A stretch of DNA of 41,861 nt from contig CAZMSN010000012.1 in the NCBI GenBank assembly GCA_964569015.1, forward strand, positions 1 through 41,861, written 5' to 3'. Positions 15,067 to 24,900 of this stretch are shown here, one piece after another. The notes beneath the pieces are model-generated. The model worked only from the letters and a program-made list of their open reading frames with translations. It was not told the DNA's origin and ran no database searches. Source of the stretch: CAYQEC01 sp964569015 (GTDB lineage Bacteria > Actinomycetota > Acidimicrobiia > Spongiisociales > UBA5794). The position numbers and the translations under genes are program-made. How positions within the stretch are numbered: position 1 is the stretch's first letter; every line of letters starts with the position of its first letter.

Positions 15067-16026
15067 TCACGAGCCCAGTTGGGGCATGACGCGCTCGGCG
15101 AAGACCTCGATCGAATCACCCCATGCGGCGTCCCCGAAGTACGCGATCACATAGTCACATCCCGCCTCGGTGAACGGGCCGAGTTGCGAAACCACCTGAT
15201 CCGGCGTGCCCACGACGTTCTCGAGGCGGTACTTCTCCAGACTGGTCCCGCGCTGGGCGGCGACCCGCTCCCCGACCACCGACAAGGCTGCCTCGTTGTC
15301 GGCGACGACCACTTCGGCGTGGTAAGTGCGGCCGATGGCATCGAAGTCGCGCCCAACCTCCTCGCAGTGCTTGGCGAGGATGTCCGACTTACGCCGGAAC
15401 GTCTCGACGTCGCCGGCGAAATTCGAATAGTCGGCATGCTCGGCGACGAGACGCAGGGTGAGCCGTTCCCCTCCGCCGGCGATCCAGATAGGAGGATGTG
15501 GATCCTGGAGAGACTTCGGCTGGTTGATGGCGCCCTCGATGCGATAGTGCTCGCCCGCGAAGGAAGCCAGGTCGCTGGTCCACATGGCCTTGATGATCTC
15601 GACGGCCTCGCGGAGCTGAGCGATACGAACCGACGCTCTCGGGAAGTCGTAGCCGTAGGCGCGGTACTCCTGGTCGTACCAGCCGGCACCGATGCCGAAC
15701 TCGAGGCGCCCCCCAGAGATGACGTCGACGTTGGCCGCCACCTTGGCGAGGTAGGACGGCGGGCGGTAGCTGTTGCAGGTGCACATCTGGCCCAACCGCA
15801 CCGTTTCGGTGACGACGGCCAGTGCCGCCATGAGCGTCCACGCCTCGTGGGTCGGCTCTTGAGTAGGCCGCGGGATGGTGTGGAAGTGGTCGTACACCCA
15901 CAGCGAGTCGTACCCGGCCCGCTCGATCCGTCGGGCCACGGCCCGGATCGACGACCATTGCTCGTCGATCCGCTGATCCTGGAGATCCATCTTCCAACCC
16001 TGGGGAACGAACGCTCCGAACCTCAT
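15067..16026 (-). CDS. Luciferase-like (LLM) F420/flavin-dependent oxidoreductase
   Basis: This is a 319-residue TIM-barrel oxidoreductase of the bacterial luciferase superfamily. Typical segments are MRFGAFVPQGWKMD, RIERAGYDSLWVYDHFH, TETVRLGQMCTCNSYRPPSYLAKVAANVDVISGGRLEFGIGAGW (read in order), and PHPPIWIAGGGERLTLRLVAEHADYSNF. The conserved pattern fits the F420-dependent branch common in actinobacteria, but flavin use is not excluded. The substrate is unknown. I chose ATG 16026 over the GTG one codon upstream because AAGGAG then stands six bases away. The gene stands alone between two structured intergenic regions. Confidence 0.88.
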   Translation of the reverse strand: MRFGAFVPQGWKMDLQDQRIDEQWSSIRAVARRIERAGYDSLWVYDHFHTIPRPTQEPTHEAWTLMAALAVVTETVRLGQMCTCNSYRPPSYLAKVAANVDVISGGRLEFGIGAGWYDQEYRAYGYDFPRASVRIAQLREAVEIIKAMWTSDLASFAGEHYRIEGAINQPKSLQDPHPPIWIAGGGERLTLRLVAEHADYSNFAGDVETFRRKSDILAKHCEEVGRDFDAIGRTYHAEVVVADNEAALSVVGERVAAQRGTSLEKYRLENVVGTPDQVVSQLGPFTEAGCDYVIAYFGDAAWGDSIEVFAERVMPQLGS

Positions 16027-16054
16027 CACACGCTCCTTCGCTCGCCGCCACCCC

Positions 16055-16060
16055 AGCCTA
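16055..16060 (-). promoter_or_regulatory. Candidate -10 box of the LLM oxidoreductase gene
   Basis: TAGGCT on the minus strand gives a predicted leader of about 22 bases containing AAGGAG before ATG 16026. Confidence 0.4.
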
Positions 16061-16628
16061 CGACTGCGAACGCAGGGGTGGAGTGCGGAGAATCACCGGC
16101 TGCGGGCCCACAGCTTGGAGCCGGGGGAGGCGGGGCGCGGCGCCGACCCGGTGGCGAGACGGAAAAGGACCCCAGAAATGGCCCGAGGACGACCCAGTGA
16201 GCCGATCGGCTTGCGCCTCAGACCCTCTAGGCCGTCCTCTCGGACCACTTCCCTGTCCAGAGCCGAAGCCCCTTCCCGGGAAGTGCCGGTGTGACCGAAG
16301 CCACCCGGCACCCGCCACGACCGAAGTCCCAGCGAGGTGCGCAGCGACCCGAGAGCCGCTCCGCTCCGGACTTCCGGCGAACCGGGAATCCGGTTGTCTC
16401 GGTCCGCGAACCCGGCAGTCACCCACCGAATCCTTGCACCTCCCGAAGGAGGGGTGTCCCGAGACGCTCCCCTGTAAAGGTGGAGCCCCTGTATGGGAAC
16501 TGCAAGCTACGGCACCGCGGCGAAACGAGTCAACCGAGATCCGTGGATGGTTTTCGCGGGGCTGCGATTCTTTTCCCCCTCTCCCAAGGCCGAGACTACA
16601 CAGGTGTGATTCTGTCGGGTCGAGACCG
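16061..16628. other. Structured non-coding region B
   Basis: No supported gene is seen in about 570 bases. There are many perfect or near-perfect hairpins: palindrome CTTCCCGGGAAG (16272-16283), CCGG-ACTT-CCGG (16366-16377), AACCGG-GAAT-CCGGTT (16380-16395) and CCTCC-CGAA-GGAGG (16439-16452). An eight-pair stem at 16466-16486 has a GTAA (GNRA) loop and one bulged base. A copy of the 30-base element lies at 16529-16558. It resembles region A in style and lies on the other side of the same gene. Confidence 0.55.
16529..16558. repeat. 30-base dispersed element, copy 2
   Basis: This is the second copy of the element at 14988-15017, in the same orientation and 1,541 bases away. Five mismatches are spread over the first 19 positions. 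Confidence 0.75.
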
Positions 16629-16634
16629 TATAGT
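16629..16634 (+). promoter_or_regulatory. Candidate -10 box of the RecB-like nuclease gene
   Basis: TATAGT lies ten bases before ATG 16645, predicting a leader of only about 3-4 bases. No ribosome site fits, so initiation would be nearly leaderless. Confidence 0.45.
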
Positions 16635-16644
16635 CGGCAGCACG

Positions 16645-17478
16645 ATGACAAACGACGACGCGGTCACCGCCGCCACAACGCCCGTGCTGCTCGAAACGCT
16701 CTCCCCCAGCCGGGCCAGCGATTTCAAACACTGCCCCCAGCTCTTCGAGTTCAAGGCGATCGATCACATCGAGGTGCCACCAACGGTCTACCAGGCCCGG
16801 GGCACGACGGCCCACCTCGCCCTCCAGAGGCTCTTCGACCTCCCGGCCGCCGATCGCACTCCGGACCGGCTCTTCGACCTCTTCCGAGAAGCGTGGGCGG
16901 AGCTCAAGCCACAGGAGTTCGAAGGGCTCTTCGACGACGTCGAGGAAGAGCGGCAGTGGGGTGTCGAGAGCCTCGCCATCCTCGCCAACTACTTCGGGAT
17001 CGAGGACCCATCCAGCTTCGAGCCCCTCGATCGCGAGCTCGACATGACCGAAGCGCTCGGCGACATGACGATCCGAGGCATCCTCGACCGTATGGAGGAA
17101 GGCGACGGCGGTCTCGTCATCACCGACTACAAGACCGGGAAGGCGCCCCCGGAACGCTATGCCATCCCGGCGTTCTTCGCCCTCAAGATCTACGCGTTGC
17201 TCATCCGCCGCCGCACCGGCCGGACCCCGGTCCGGCTCCGGCTCATGTACCTCAACGGCCCCACCGTCTACGAGATCCCGGTCGCCGACCATCAACTCGA
17301 CGCCATGGAACGCCAACTCGAGGCCCTCTGGGAAGCCATCAACCGGGCGATCGCCACCGATGACTTCCCGACACGGACGGGGACCCTCTGCAAATGGTGC
17401 CAGTATCGCGACCTGTGTCCCGCCTTCGCCGTGGATTCGGCTGAGCCCTCGCCGCCGGACGCACCGGCGGGTCCATAG
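16645..17478 (+). CDS. RecB-family PD-(D/E)XK nuclease with Fe-S cysteines
   Basis: This is a 277-residue stand-alone nuclease of the RecB/AddB C-terminal type. The motif LSPSRASDFKHCPQLFEFK opens the fold, HLALQRLFD supplies the motif-I His, and GILDRM gives Asp148. VITDYKTGK gives Asp161 and Lys163 of the active site. Four cysteines, Cys30 and Cys249-x2-Cys252-x5-Cys258, match the [4Fe-4S] pattern of AddB and Cas4-like nucleases. It lies about 1.4 kb before adnA on the same strand. A role in DNA break or end processing is likely but inferred. It is not a Cas4 by context, since no CRISPR array or cas gene is nearby. Confidence 0.87.
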   Translation: MTNDDAVTAATTPVLLETLSPSRASDFKHCPQLFEFKAIDHIEVPPTVYQARGTTAHLALQRLFDLPAADRTPDRLFDLFREAWAELKPQEFEGLFDDVEEERQWGVESLAILANYFGIEDPSSFEPLDRELDMTEALGDMTIRGILDRMEEGDGGLVITDYKTGKAPPERYAIPAFFALKIYALLIRRRTGRTPVRLRLMYLNGPTVYEIPVADHQLDAMERQLEALWEAINRAIATDDFPTRTGTLCKWCQYRDLCPAFAVDSAEPSPPDAPAGP

Positions 17479-17503
17479 TCGCGGGCGCCATCGGCGGTCC
17501 CGC

Positions 17504-17509
17504 TAGGGT
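17504..17509 (+). promoter_or_regulatory. Candidate -10 box of the methyltransferase gene (leaderless)
   Basis: TAGGGT is followed by seven bases and ATG 17517, with no ribosome site. Confidence 0.5.
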
Positions 17510-17516
17510 CTCGGCG

Positions 17517-18353
17517 ATGATGCCCTCTGACGAGCACGAGCGTGGCCCGGCCGAGATGCTTCCCGAGGTTCTCGGCCACTACGACCGCTACGAGGAATCG
17601 GGACGGCTCGCTTCTGGGCTGGGACTGCTCGAACGCTTGCGCACCCAGGAGCTCTTGTTGCGCTTCCTGCCCGAGCCTCCGGCGCGCATCTACGACGTGG
17701 GCGGAGGCCCTGGTGTCTATGCCTCGTGGCTGGCGGGCGCCGGCTATGACGTGCATCTCGTCGATCCGGTGCGGCGCTACGCCGACCAGGCCCGCGAGGC
17801 CGCAAAGGAGAGGCGATTCTCGGTCGCCGTCGGCGATGCCAGGACGCTGCCGTTCCCGGACGAGTCGGCGGAGGCGCTGCTGCTGCTCGGCCCGCTCTAC
17901 CACCTTCCGGAAGCGGCGGATCGGCGGCGTGCCTTGTCGGAGGCACATCGGGTGTTGCGCCCTGGTGGCGTGGTGGCGGCGGCTGGGATCAGCCGCTACG
18001 CGTCGGCGATCGACGGCCTCGATTCGGGCTTCGACGCGGACCCGGCGTTCCGTGCCATCGTCGCCGAGGACCTGGCAACCGGCCGGCACCACAACCCGAC
18101 CGACGAGATCGCCTACTTCACGTCGGCCTTCTTTCACCGACCGGGTGAGTTGGCCGACGAGGTCTCCGCCGCGGGATTCTCGGCTGTCCGGGTGTACGCC
18201 GTGGAAGGTGTCGGGTGGGCTCCCACGGATCTCCAAGATCGCCTCGACGATTTGGAGCGGCGCCGGCTCCTCCTCGATCTCCTGCGCAGCCTCGAGACCG
18301 AGCAGGAACTGATGGGAGCGAGTCCTCACCTGCTCGCGATCGGTCTCCGCTGA
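17517..18353 (+). CDS. Class I SAM-dependent methyltransferase
   Basis: This 278-residue protein has one Rossmann-like methyltransferase domain. Motif I is IYDVGGGPGVYASWLAGAGYDVHLVDP, with the acidic end-of-strand residue in LVDP. Later motifs are VGDARTLPFPDESAEALLLLGPLYHL and HRVLRPGGVVAAAG. The remainder is helical, with no recognised substrate domain. Members of this Methyltransf_11/25 type act on small molecules, but the substrate is unknown. Two ATG codons stand in tandem (17517 and 17520). I chose the first because a TAGGGT box lies exactly seven bases upstream. It sits between a RecB-like nuclease and a DUF488 gene. Confidence 0.85.
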   Translation: MMPSDEHERGPAEMLPEVLGHYDRYEESGRLASGLGLLERLRTQELLLRFLPEPPARIYDVGGGPGVYASWLAGAGYDVHLVDPVRRYADQAREAAKERRFSVAVGDARTLPFPDESAEALLLLGPLYHLPEAADRRRALSEAHRVLRPGGVVAAAGISRYASAIDGLDSGFDADPAFRAIVAEDLATGRHHNPTDEIAYFTSAFFHRPGELADEVSAAGFSAVRVYAVEGVGWAPTDLQDRLDDLERRRLLLDLLRSLETEQELMGASPHLLAIGLR

Positions 18354-18369
18354 ACGAGCGCGACGGCAT

Positions 18370-18375
18370 TACGCT
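18370..18375 (+). promoter_or_regulatory. Candidate -10 box of the DUF488 gene
   Basis: TACGCT lies 29 bases before ATG 18405. The short leader contains GCGGAGCGAGG as a ribosome site. Confidence 0.4.
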
Positions 18376-18404
18376 GTCCTTTCGGCGCCCGCAGCGGAGC
18401 GAGG

Positions 18405-18890
18405 ATGACGAACAGCGACCGGATCATCTATACGATCGGCCACGGCGACGAGAGCTTCGAGAACCTGGCAGCCCGCCTCGCCCCTTACATGGTTCAGACG
18501 ATCGTCGACGTCCGCTCGATCCCCTACTCGCGGCATGCCCCCGACTTCTCGAAGAAGGAACTCCGCACCATCGCCGCCGAGCGGGGTTTCGGCTACCGGT
18601 GGCTGGGTGATCGCCTCGGTGGACGTCCCGCCCACCCGTCAGTCTCCGACAAGAACGGGAACCTCGACCCCGAGGCCCTGGCCCGATCCCCCGACGTGGC
18701 GGCGGCCCTCGCCGAGATCGACGGCCTGACGGCCGTATCCACGGTGACGCTTCTCTGCGCCGAGCTCTCGCCCGATCGCTGCCACCGCTCACTGCTGGTG
18801 GCGCCCGTGCTGGAGGCACGCGGCTACCGCGTGATGCACATCCTCGGCGACGGCTCGGTGGAGGCACACCAGCCGACCCTCGGCTTGTGA
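18405..18890 (+). CDS. DUF488 family protein
   Basis: This is a 161-residue DUF488 protein. The hallmarks are IYTIGHGDESFENLAARL at the start, VDVRSIPYSRHAPDFSKKEL, and the C-terminal LLCAELSPDRCHRSLLVAPVLEARGYRVMHI, with conserved Cys, Arg and His residues that suggest a catalytic or binding site. The biochemical function of DUF488 is not established. Members are often found beside DNA metabolism and methyltransferase genes, as here. The ATG at 18405 has a GGAG-type ribosome site. It ends 31 bases before adnA, which has its own predicted promoter in the gap. Confidence 0.88.
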   Translation: MTNSDRIIYTIGHGDESFENLAARLAPYMVQTIVDVRSIPYSRHAPDFSKKELRTIAAERGFGYRWLGDRLGGRPAHPSVSDKNGNLDPEALARSPDVAAALAEIDGLTAVSTVTLLCAELSPDRCHRSLLVAPVLEARGYRVMHILGDGSVEAHQPTLGL

Positions 18891-18909
18891 GCATGTCGCA
18901 TCCAATCGA

Positions 18910-18915
18910 TACGGT
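18910..18915 (+). promoter_or_regulatory. Candidate -10 box of adnA (leaderless)
   Basis: TACGGT is followed by six bases and the adnA ATG at 18922, with no ribosome site. Confidence 0.5.
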
Positions 18916-18921
18916 GGTGGC

Positions 18922-21900
18922 ATGGAGAGTGCCACGGTGAGCAGCGCCGCTCCGGTCGCCGAACATCGGATCGATCCGGATGAGTGGCCTGAGGCGATCG
19001 CCAACTGCGACGGCCCTCAGATCGTCGTCGGAGGGCCGGGAACCGGCAAGACCGAGTTCCTGGTTCGTCGCTGCATCCACCTGCTCACCGACGAGGCGGT
19101 CCCCGCCGAGCAGATCCTGGTGCTGGGATTCGCACGACGAGGTGTCACCGAGCTGACGGGCCGGGTCCGCGAACGCCTCGACCGTTCCGTCTCGTCACTC
19201 GACGTCGCCACGTTCCATTCGTTCGCCACTCGCCTCCTCGAATCTCACGTCGAGCGCTCCCGATGGGATCAGCCGCCGCAGATCCTCACCGGGCCCGAAC
19301 AGGTGGCCCTCGTCCACGAGCTGCTCTCCAGCAGCGACCCGGCGAGCTGGTCTGTAGGCGTGCGCGACCTCCTCGGCTCGCAGACCTTTGCCCGCGAGGT
19401 CACCGATTTCATCCTCCGAGCCTCCGAGCAGCTCCTCGACGACGAGTCGCTGGCACCGTTGGCGGCCGAGCGCGACGTGTGGCGCGGCCTGCCGGGCTTC
19501 CTCTCCCGCTACCACCATGAGCTACGGGCACGAGGGCGCATCGACTACGGGTCGCTGATCGCCGAGGCGATCCGCCTCCTCGATGACCCCACAGTCGTTG
19601 GTGGCTTCGCCGAGCAGCCCCGCCATCTCCTCGTCGACGAGTACCAGGACACCACCGTGGCACAGGTGCGGCTACTCGAACGGCTCAGCCGCCCTCATCG
19701 GAACCTCACCGTCGCTGCCGATCCGTACCAGTCGGTCTACAGCTTCCGTGGCGCCACCTACCTCAACGTCGCCTCGTTTCCCGATGACTTCCCGTCCCCG
19801 AGCGGATCGCCTGCACAACGGCTCGTGCTGACGACGTCGTTCCGCACTCCCCAGCGGATTCTCGACGCCGCGGTCCGGGTGACATCCGGGGAGCTCCCCG
19901 GCGCCGCCGGTCCCGTGGTGCCGGCGCCGGGCGACGGTAGAGTCGACGTCTACCGGTTCGGCCAGCAGACCGAAGAGGCGGAGTGGATCGCCGGCGAGGT
20001 GCAGCGGCTCCATCTCACCGAGCAGATCCCCTTCGGGAGCATGGCGGTGTTCGTGCGCAGCAAGCGACGGTTCCTTCCCGATCTGTCCCGTTCGCTGGAG
20101 CGGCGACACATCCCGCACGACCTTCCCGATTCCCGCCTGGCAGATCAGCCGGCGGTTCGCTTCGTGCTCGACGCGGTGGTCGCCGCCACCGGGTGCGAAG
20201 GAGCGTGGGCGATCCCGAGGGCGGTGCGCCGCATCCTGCTGGGACCTCTCTTCGCACTCCCTCTCGGCACGATGCGGGACATCGAGCGGCGCTTGGCGCG
20301 TGGCAGGGAAACCTGGCAGGAGGCGATCGGCGACCTCGTCGACGAATCGGACGAGCTCGTCGCGTTGCTCGACGACCCGTCGTGGGCGGACACGGTTCCC
20401 GCCAGCGACGGCTTCTGGAAACTGTGGTCGCGCCTCCCCCAGATCCGGAAGGTGATCAACGACCCCGACCGCGCCGGTGAGCGAGCCGACTGGAGCTCGC
20501 TCGCCCAGGTGCTCGCCCGGTGGAATGAGAGGAACCCGGCTGCGACGTTGCTCGACTACCGGCGCCTCACCGAGGAGGAGGACTTCGAGGCTCGCCCGCT
20601 CTTGAGCTACCGGCGGCCCCAACGGGACCGCCTCACCCTCACGACGCTTCACCAATGCAAAGGGCTCGAGTTCGACATCGTGTTCATCGCCGACGCGGTT
20701 GAAGGGGTGTTCCCCGATCTGAGAGCTCGCGATTCGCTGCTCGGGGTGCGCCACCTCCTCCCCCACGTGCCGGGTGACTCCGCCGGCTATCGGGCCTTCC
20801 GTCTCCAGGAAGAGCGCCGCCTGGCGTACACGGCCATGACGCGAGCGCGACGCGCAGTGGTGTGGACCGCCACCGCCACCGGATTCGACGAGGGGCAAGG
20901 GATCCCGAGCCGCTTCTTGGCCCTCGTCGCCGGAACCTCCACCGTCGCAGAGGCAGCCGGGCGACCCCCGGCTGCGAAGGTGCCGGCGACTCCCCGCGAG
21001 GCAGAGACGATGCTGCGACACCTCGTCGCCGATCCGGGAGCCGGCGGCCCGGTCCGCCTGGCGGCGCTCACGGCGCTGGTCGAGGGCGAGACATGGGGTC
21101 TCCGGTCCCCGCAGCACCTCTCGGGAGCGCGACGGCGCGGGTCGAACAGAGGCCTGGTCGGCCCCACCCTCGTCCTGTCTCCCAGCCAAGCCGAGTCCTA
21201 CGCACGCTGTCCCCGCCGTTACGCACTGGAGCGGCGCCTCCACGTCGGCGACGAGTCGAGCGTCTACGCCGAGCTCGGCAATCTGGTCCACCGAGTGCTG
21301 GAGAGCACCGAGCGCATCGCCCTCGAGCAGGGTCACGCTCACGGCACGGTCGACGATGCGCTGGCCTCACTGGCGGAGTGCTTCGATCCCGAGCCATTCG
21401 GTGGGGGCCCCTTCGCCACCGCCTGGCGCCACCGCGCCGAGGAAGCGCTCCGCCGCCTCTATCGCATGTGGCCGTCCTCCGGCCACGTCGTCGACGTCGA
21501 GCGCACCGTGCGCCTCGACCTGGGCGCGGTGCCCTGGACGGGAAGAATCGATCGTGTCGAGCGCATCGACGAGGGAGTGAAGATCGTCGACTACAAGACC
21601 ACCCGCAAGGTGCCGTCGCAGAAAGAAATCGCCGGCTCGCTCCAACTCGGGTTCTACCTGCTGGCCGCCGCCGCCGATCCCGAGATCGCCGCCCTTGGAC
21701 CGATCGTCGCCGCGGAGATGTGGTACCCGGCCAACGACACCAAGACGAAGATCTCCACCCGTGCCTTCTCCCTCGACCGGCTCGCCGAGGTCGAGGCGCG
21801 ACTCGTCGAGATCGCCGCCGGGATCACCGCAGAGGACTGGTCCACGCAGATAGGGCCTGAGTGCGCTCGGTGCCCGGTCCGCGAGGTGTGCCCGGAGTGG

Positions 21901-21927
21901 CCCGAAGGCGGGGAGGCGTTCACATGA
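18922..21927 (+). CDS. adnA: AdnA-like UvrD-type helicase with C-terminal Fe-S RecB nuclease
   Basis: This 1001-residue protein is the first half of an AdnAB-type end-resection machine. Walker A GGPGTGKT is at residues 37-44 and Walker B DEYQDT at 239-244, with motif III AADPYQSVYSFRG and motif VI YTAMTRARRAVVW. The C-terminal nuclease has Asp877, Asp890 and Lys892 (DYKTTR). Its [4Fe-4S] cysteines are Cys763 and Cys981-x2-Cys984-x5-Cys990. The region before Walker A (DPDEWPEAI) lacks the usual Q-motif glutamine, unlike the partner. Order and lower similarity to UvrD suggest AdnA and not AdnB, which is inference. It is coupled to adnB through an ATGA overlap. Confidence 0.88.
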   Translation: MESATVSSAAPVAEHRIDPDEWPEAIANCDGPQIVVGGPGTGKTEFLVRRCIHLLTDEAVPAEQILVLGFARRGVTELTGRVRERLDRSVSSLDVATFHSFATRLLESHVERSRWDQPPQILTGPEQVALVHELLSSSDPASWSVGVRDLLGSQTFAREVTDFILRASEQLLDDESLAPLAAERDVWRGLPGFLSRYHHELRARGRIDYGSLIAEAIRLLDDPTVVGGFAEQPRHLLVDEYQDTTVAQVRLLERLSRPHRNLTVAADPYQSVYSFRGATYLNVASFPDDFPSPSGSPAQRLVLTTSFRTPQRILDAAVRVTSGELPGAAGPVVPAPGDGRVDVYRFGQQTEEAEWIAGEVQRLHLTEQIPFGSMAVFVRSKRRFLPDLSRSLERRHIPHDLPDSRLADQPAVRFVLDAVVAATGCEGAWAIPRAVRRILLGPLFALPLGTMRDIERRLARGRETWQEAIGDLVDESDELVALLDDPSWADTVPASDGFWKLWSRLPQIRKVINDPDRAGERADWSSLAQVLARWNERNPAATLLDYRRLTEEEDFEARPLLSYRRPQRDRLTLTTLHQCKGLEFDIVFIADAVEGVFPDLRARDSLLGVRHLLPHVPGDSAGYRAFRLQEERRLAYTAMTRARRAVVWTATATGFDEGQGIPSRFLALVAGTSTVAEAAGRPPAAKVPATPREAETMLRHLVADPGAGGPVRLAALTALVEGETWGLRSPQHLSGARRRGSNRGLVGPTLVLSPSQAESYARCPRRYALERRLHVGDESSVYAELGNLVHRVLESTERIALEQGHAHGTVDDALASLAECFDPEPFGGGPFATAWRHRAEEALRRLYRMWPSSGHVVDVERTVRLDLGAVPWTGRIDRVERIDEGVKIVDYKTTRKVPSQKEIAGSLQLGFYLLAAAADPEIAALGPIVAAEMWYPANDTKTKISTRAFSLDRLAEVEARLVEIAAGITAEDWSTQIGPECARCPVREVCPEWPEGGEAFT

Positions 21928-24900
21928 GTACGCCCTTCGTCCCGTCGGCCGAGCAGCAACAGGTCATCGATCATCCCTCCGAACCGCTCCGGGTCGTCGC
22001 CGGCGCCGGAACCGGGAAGACCACCACCATCGTGCACAGGCTGCGTGCCGTCGTGGCCGCGGGCCTCGAGCCCGAGCAAGCCATCGGCATCACCTTCACC
22101 AACAAGGCTGCCGAGGAGCTGGCCGACGGCCTGCGCCGTGAGCTCCCCGTCCACGCCGCCCAGGGCCGGGAGGTCGAGGTGACCACCTACCACGGCTTCG
22201 CCTACTCGATCCTCCAGGAGTTCGGAGCCGCCGTCGGTGTCGAGCGCGACTCGCCGATCATCGGCCCCGGCCACGTGCGCCAGCTCCTCTTGGAGTGCGT
22301 TGCCGCCGAGGAGTTCGACTCTCTCGACCTCACCTCGCCGCCCAGCCGCGTCAACGAGGCCGCGACGCTGGCGGGCCAGCTGGCGCGCAATCTGCGGACC
22401 GCCGACGATGTGAAGCCGGACCCGGCGGGAGCAGGCGATGAGGTGCAGGCCCGGCGCGCCGAGCTGCTACGGGTGGTCTCGGCGTTCGACCGCACCAAGC
22501 GGCGCCTCGGCGTCATCGACTACGGCGACCTGATTCTCTTCGCCCACCGGCTCGTCTCCACCCACCCACCACTGGCGGAGCACATCCGGGACCGCTACCG
22601 GCTCGTGCTCCTCGACGAGTACCAGGACACCGACCCCGCGCAGCGGGAGCTGCTGCGCTGCCTGTTCGGCGATGGCTTCTCGGTCACCGCCGTCGGCGAC
22701 GTCGACCAAATGATCTACGAGTGGAGAGGTGCCTCGCTGGCGAACTTCACGGCGTTTCCCATCCACTTCCCGACCGCCGACGGCGACCCGGCAACCACCC
22801 TGCCGCTCACCCGCAACCGTCGGTCGGGCCCCCGGGTCCTCGAACTCGCCCACCGCATCCGCGCCGAGATTCACGGAAGGGAACCCGAAAACCGCCTGCG
22901 ATGCCTGCAGGACGCTCCCGACGACGTGATTCGCGCCGGCTACTTCCGCACCGCCGTCGCCGAGGCGACCTGGATCGCCGAGGAGATCCGGCGCCTCCAC
23001 GACGAGGAAGGGGTGGCCTGGCGCGACATGGCGGCACTGTTCCGCAAGAACCGGCAGATCACGCTGGTACGAGATGCGCTGGACGCCGAGGGAGTGCCCT
23101 TCGAGGTGGCCTCGCTGGGAGGGCTGCTGAGTGTTCCCGACGTTGCAAACCTCCATGCCTGGCTTCGCATCATCGGACGGCCGGACGAATCGCCGGCGCT
23201 GCTGCGCATCCTGCTCGGCGAGCGTTACCGGCTCGGCTTCGCCGACGTCGCCCCCCTCGCCGGGTGGCGACGCCGCCAAGAGCGAGACGACGCCGACGAC
23301 GATGGTCCAGGATGGCCGCTGGTCGAGGCGATCGACCGGCTCGACGACGTTCCAGACCTCGACCCGGAAGCCCGGGCACGCCTCACCGAGTTCCGTGACC
23401 TCTACCGCGAGTTCCTCCGTGTTGCCCAGGGCGTCTCGCTCGTCCAGCTCTGCCGGCGCATCCTCGACGGTACCGAGACCTGGGCCGAGGTAGAGGCCAG
23501 AGAACCGGCGGCGGCCCTGACCGCCCGGCTCAATCTCTACCGGTTCCTCGATCTCGCCGAGGAGTGGAGCCCGCTCCGAGGCAGGCCATCACTCGAAGCG
23601 TTCCTGGGATACCTCGACATCCTCGCCGACGAGCGGGCAACCGACGAGCTCGACACAGCGCGGGTGGGCGGAGAGAACGCGGTGTCCCTCCTCACCGTGC
23701 ATCGGGCCAAGGGTCTCGAATGGGACACGGTCTTCCTTCCCGCCGTCTCTTTCGGCACGTTCCCGGCCCAATCCCGAAAACACGATGATCCGTCCCGCTT
23801 CCCCTGCTCGCTCCCCTACGACCTCCGCCTCGATGCGGCAGCCACGCCGGCCCTGCTCGGAACCGATCTGGAGCGGACCGAGGAGCTGAGAGAACGCGAT
23901 CGCGTCCAGGAATGGCGCGCCGCGTACGTGGCTGTCACTCGCGCCAAGCGCCGCCTCTACCTCACGGGGGCACACTGGTACACGACCGGCACCCGCCCCC
24001 GTCCCCCGAGCCCCCTGTTCGAGATTGCGTCGAACATGCCCGAGGTCGAGGTGTTCCGGATGGAGACCGACCCGGGTGAGCCGCCCGAGCGGCTCGCCAT
24101 TCCCACGCTCACCGGTGCCCCCGATCCCGTCTTCGCCGACGGATGGGCCGCCGAGCTGCGCGCCGCCATGGCGGATCCCGGCATTCTCCGCGCCCAAGCC
24201 GCCGACCAGGCCCCGGCGTACGATGACGCGATGAAGCAGCTTCGCTTCACGCTCGATGGCTTGCCGCGTCCCCCGGAGTCATCCGACGAGCCGGCAGAGC
24301 CCGATGTCTCAGTCACGGCTCTGGTGGCGCTCGCCTCCTGCCCCAAGCGGTTCTACTGGAGCGAGATCGAACCCATGCCGCGTCGGCGGGCACCCTGGCT
24401 GCGCCGTGGAATCCAGGTTCACCGGCGCATCGAGCTGCACAACCGCGGCCGCATGGCCCTCGATGAGATCACCGACGATCTCTACGACCTGGCAGCGGAT
24501 GAAGGCGAGGCCGTAGCGTCCGTTGGGAACGCCTTCGACACCTTCCGGCGCTCGAGATTCGCCACCACTCGCCCTCGTTTCGTAGAAACCCCCATCGATC
24601 TGCGTTTCCCGTCCGGCCGGGTCCGGGGCCGCATCGACGCCATCTACGAGCCCGAGCCCGGCAATTGGGAGATCGTCGACTTCAAATCCGGTGGGCCGAG
24701 TGAGGACCCGGCGGCCATCGTGCAGCTCCAGGCCTACGCCGTCGCAGCCGCCGACGGCGCGGTGTCAACAGACCACCCGACGCAACTCCGGGTGGCGTTC
24801 GTGTACCTGGGAGGAGCCGATATGGTCGAAGTGGGAAACGACGTGGACGAAGCCTGGCTCGAGCAGGCACACCTCCGTCTCGACGGTCTCATCCAGGCAA

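Noticed and set aside
15040..15075. tRNA T-arm-like sequence (GGATTCGAGGC)
   Set aside because: No acceptor, D or anticodon arm could be built around it. It is part of the 7-bp hairpin after the LLM gene.
16058..16651. Minus-strand open frame of 197 codons in region B
   Set aside because: The composition is Arg/Pro/Ser/Gly-rich, no family is recognised, and it crosses many hairpins and the dispersed repeat.
19672..21342. Minus-strand open frame of about 556 codons inside adnA
   Set aside because: It has no recognisable domain or start context and lies wholly opposite the conserved helicase motifs of adnA.
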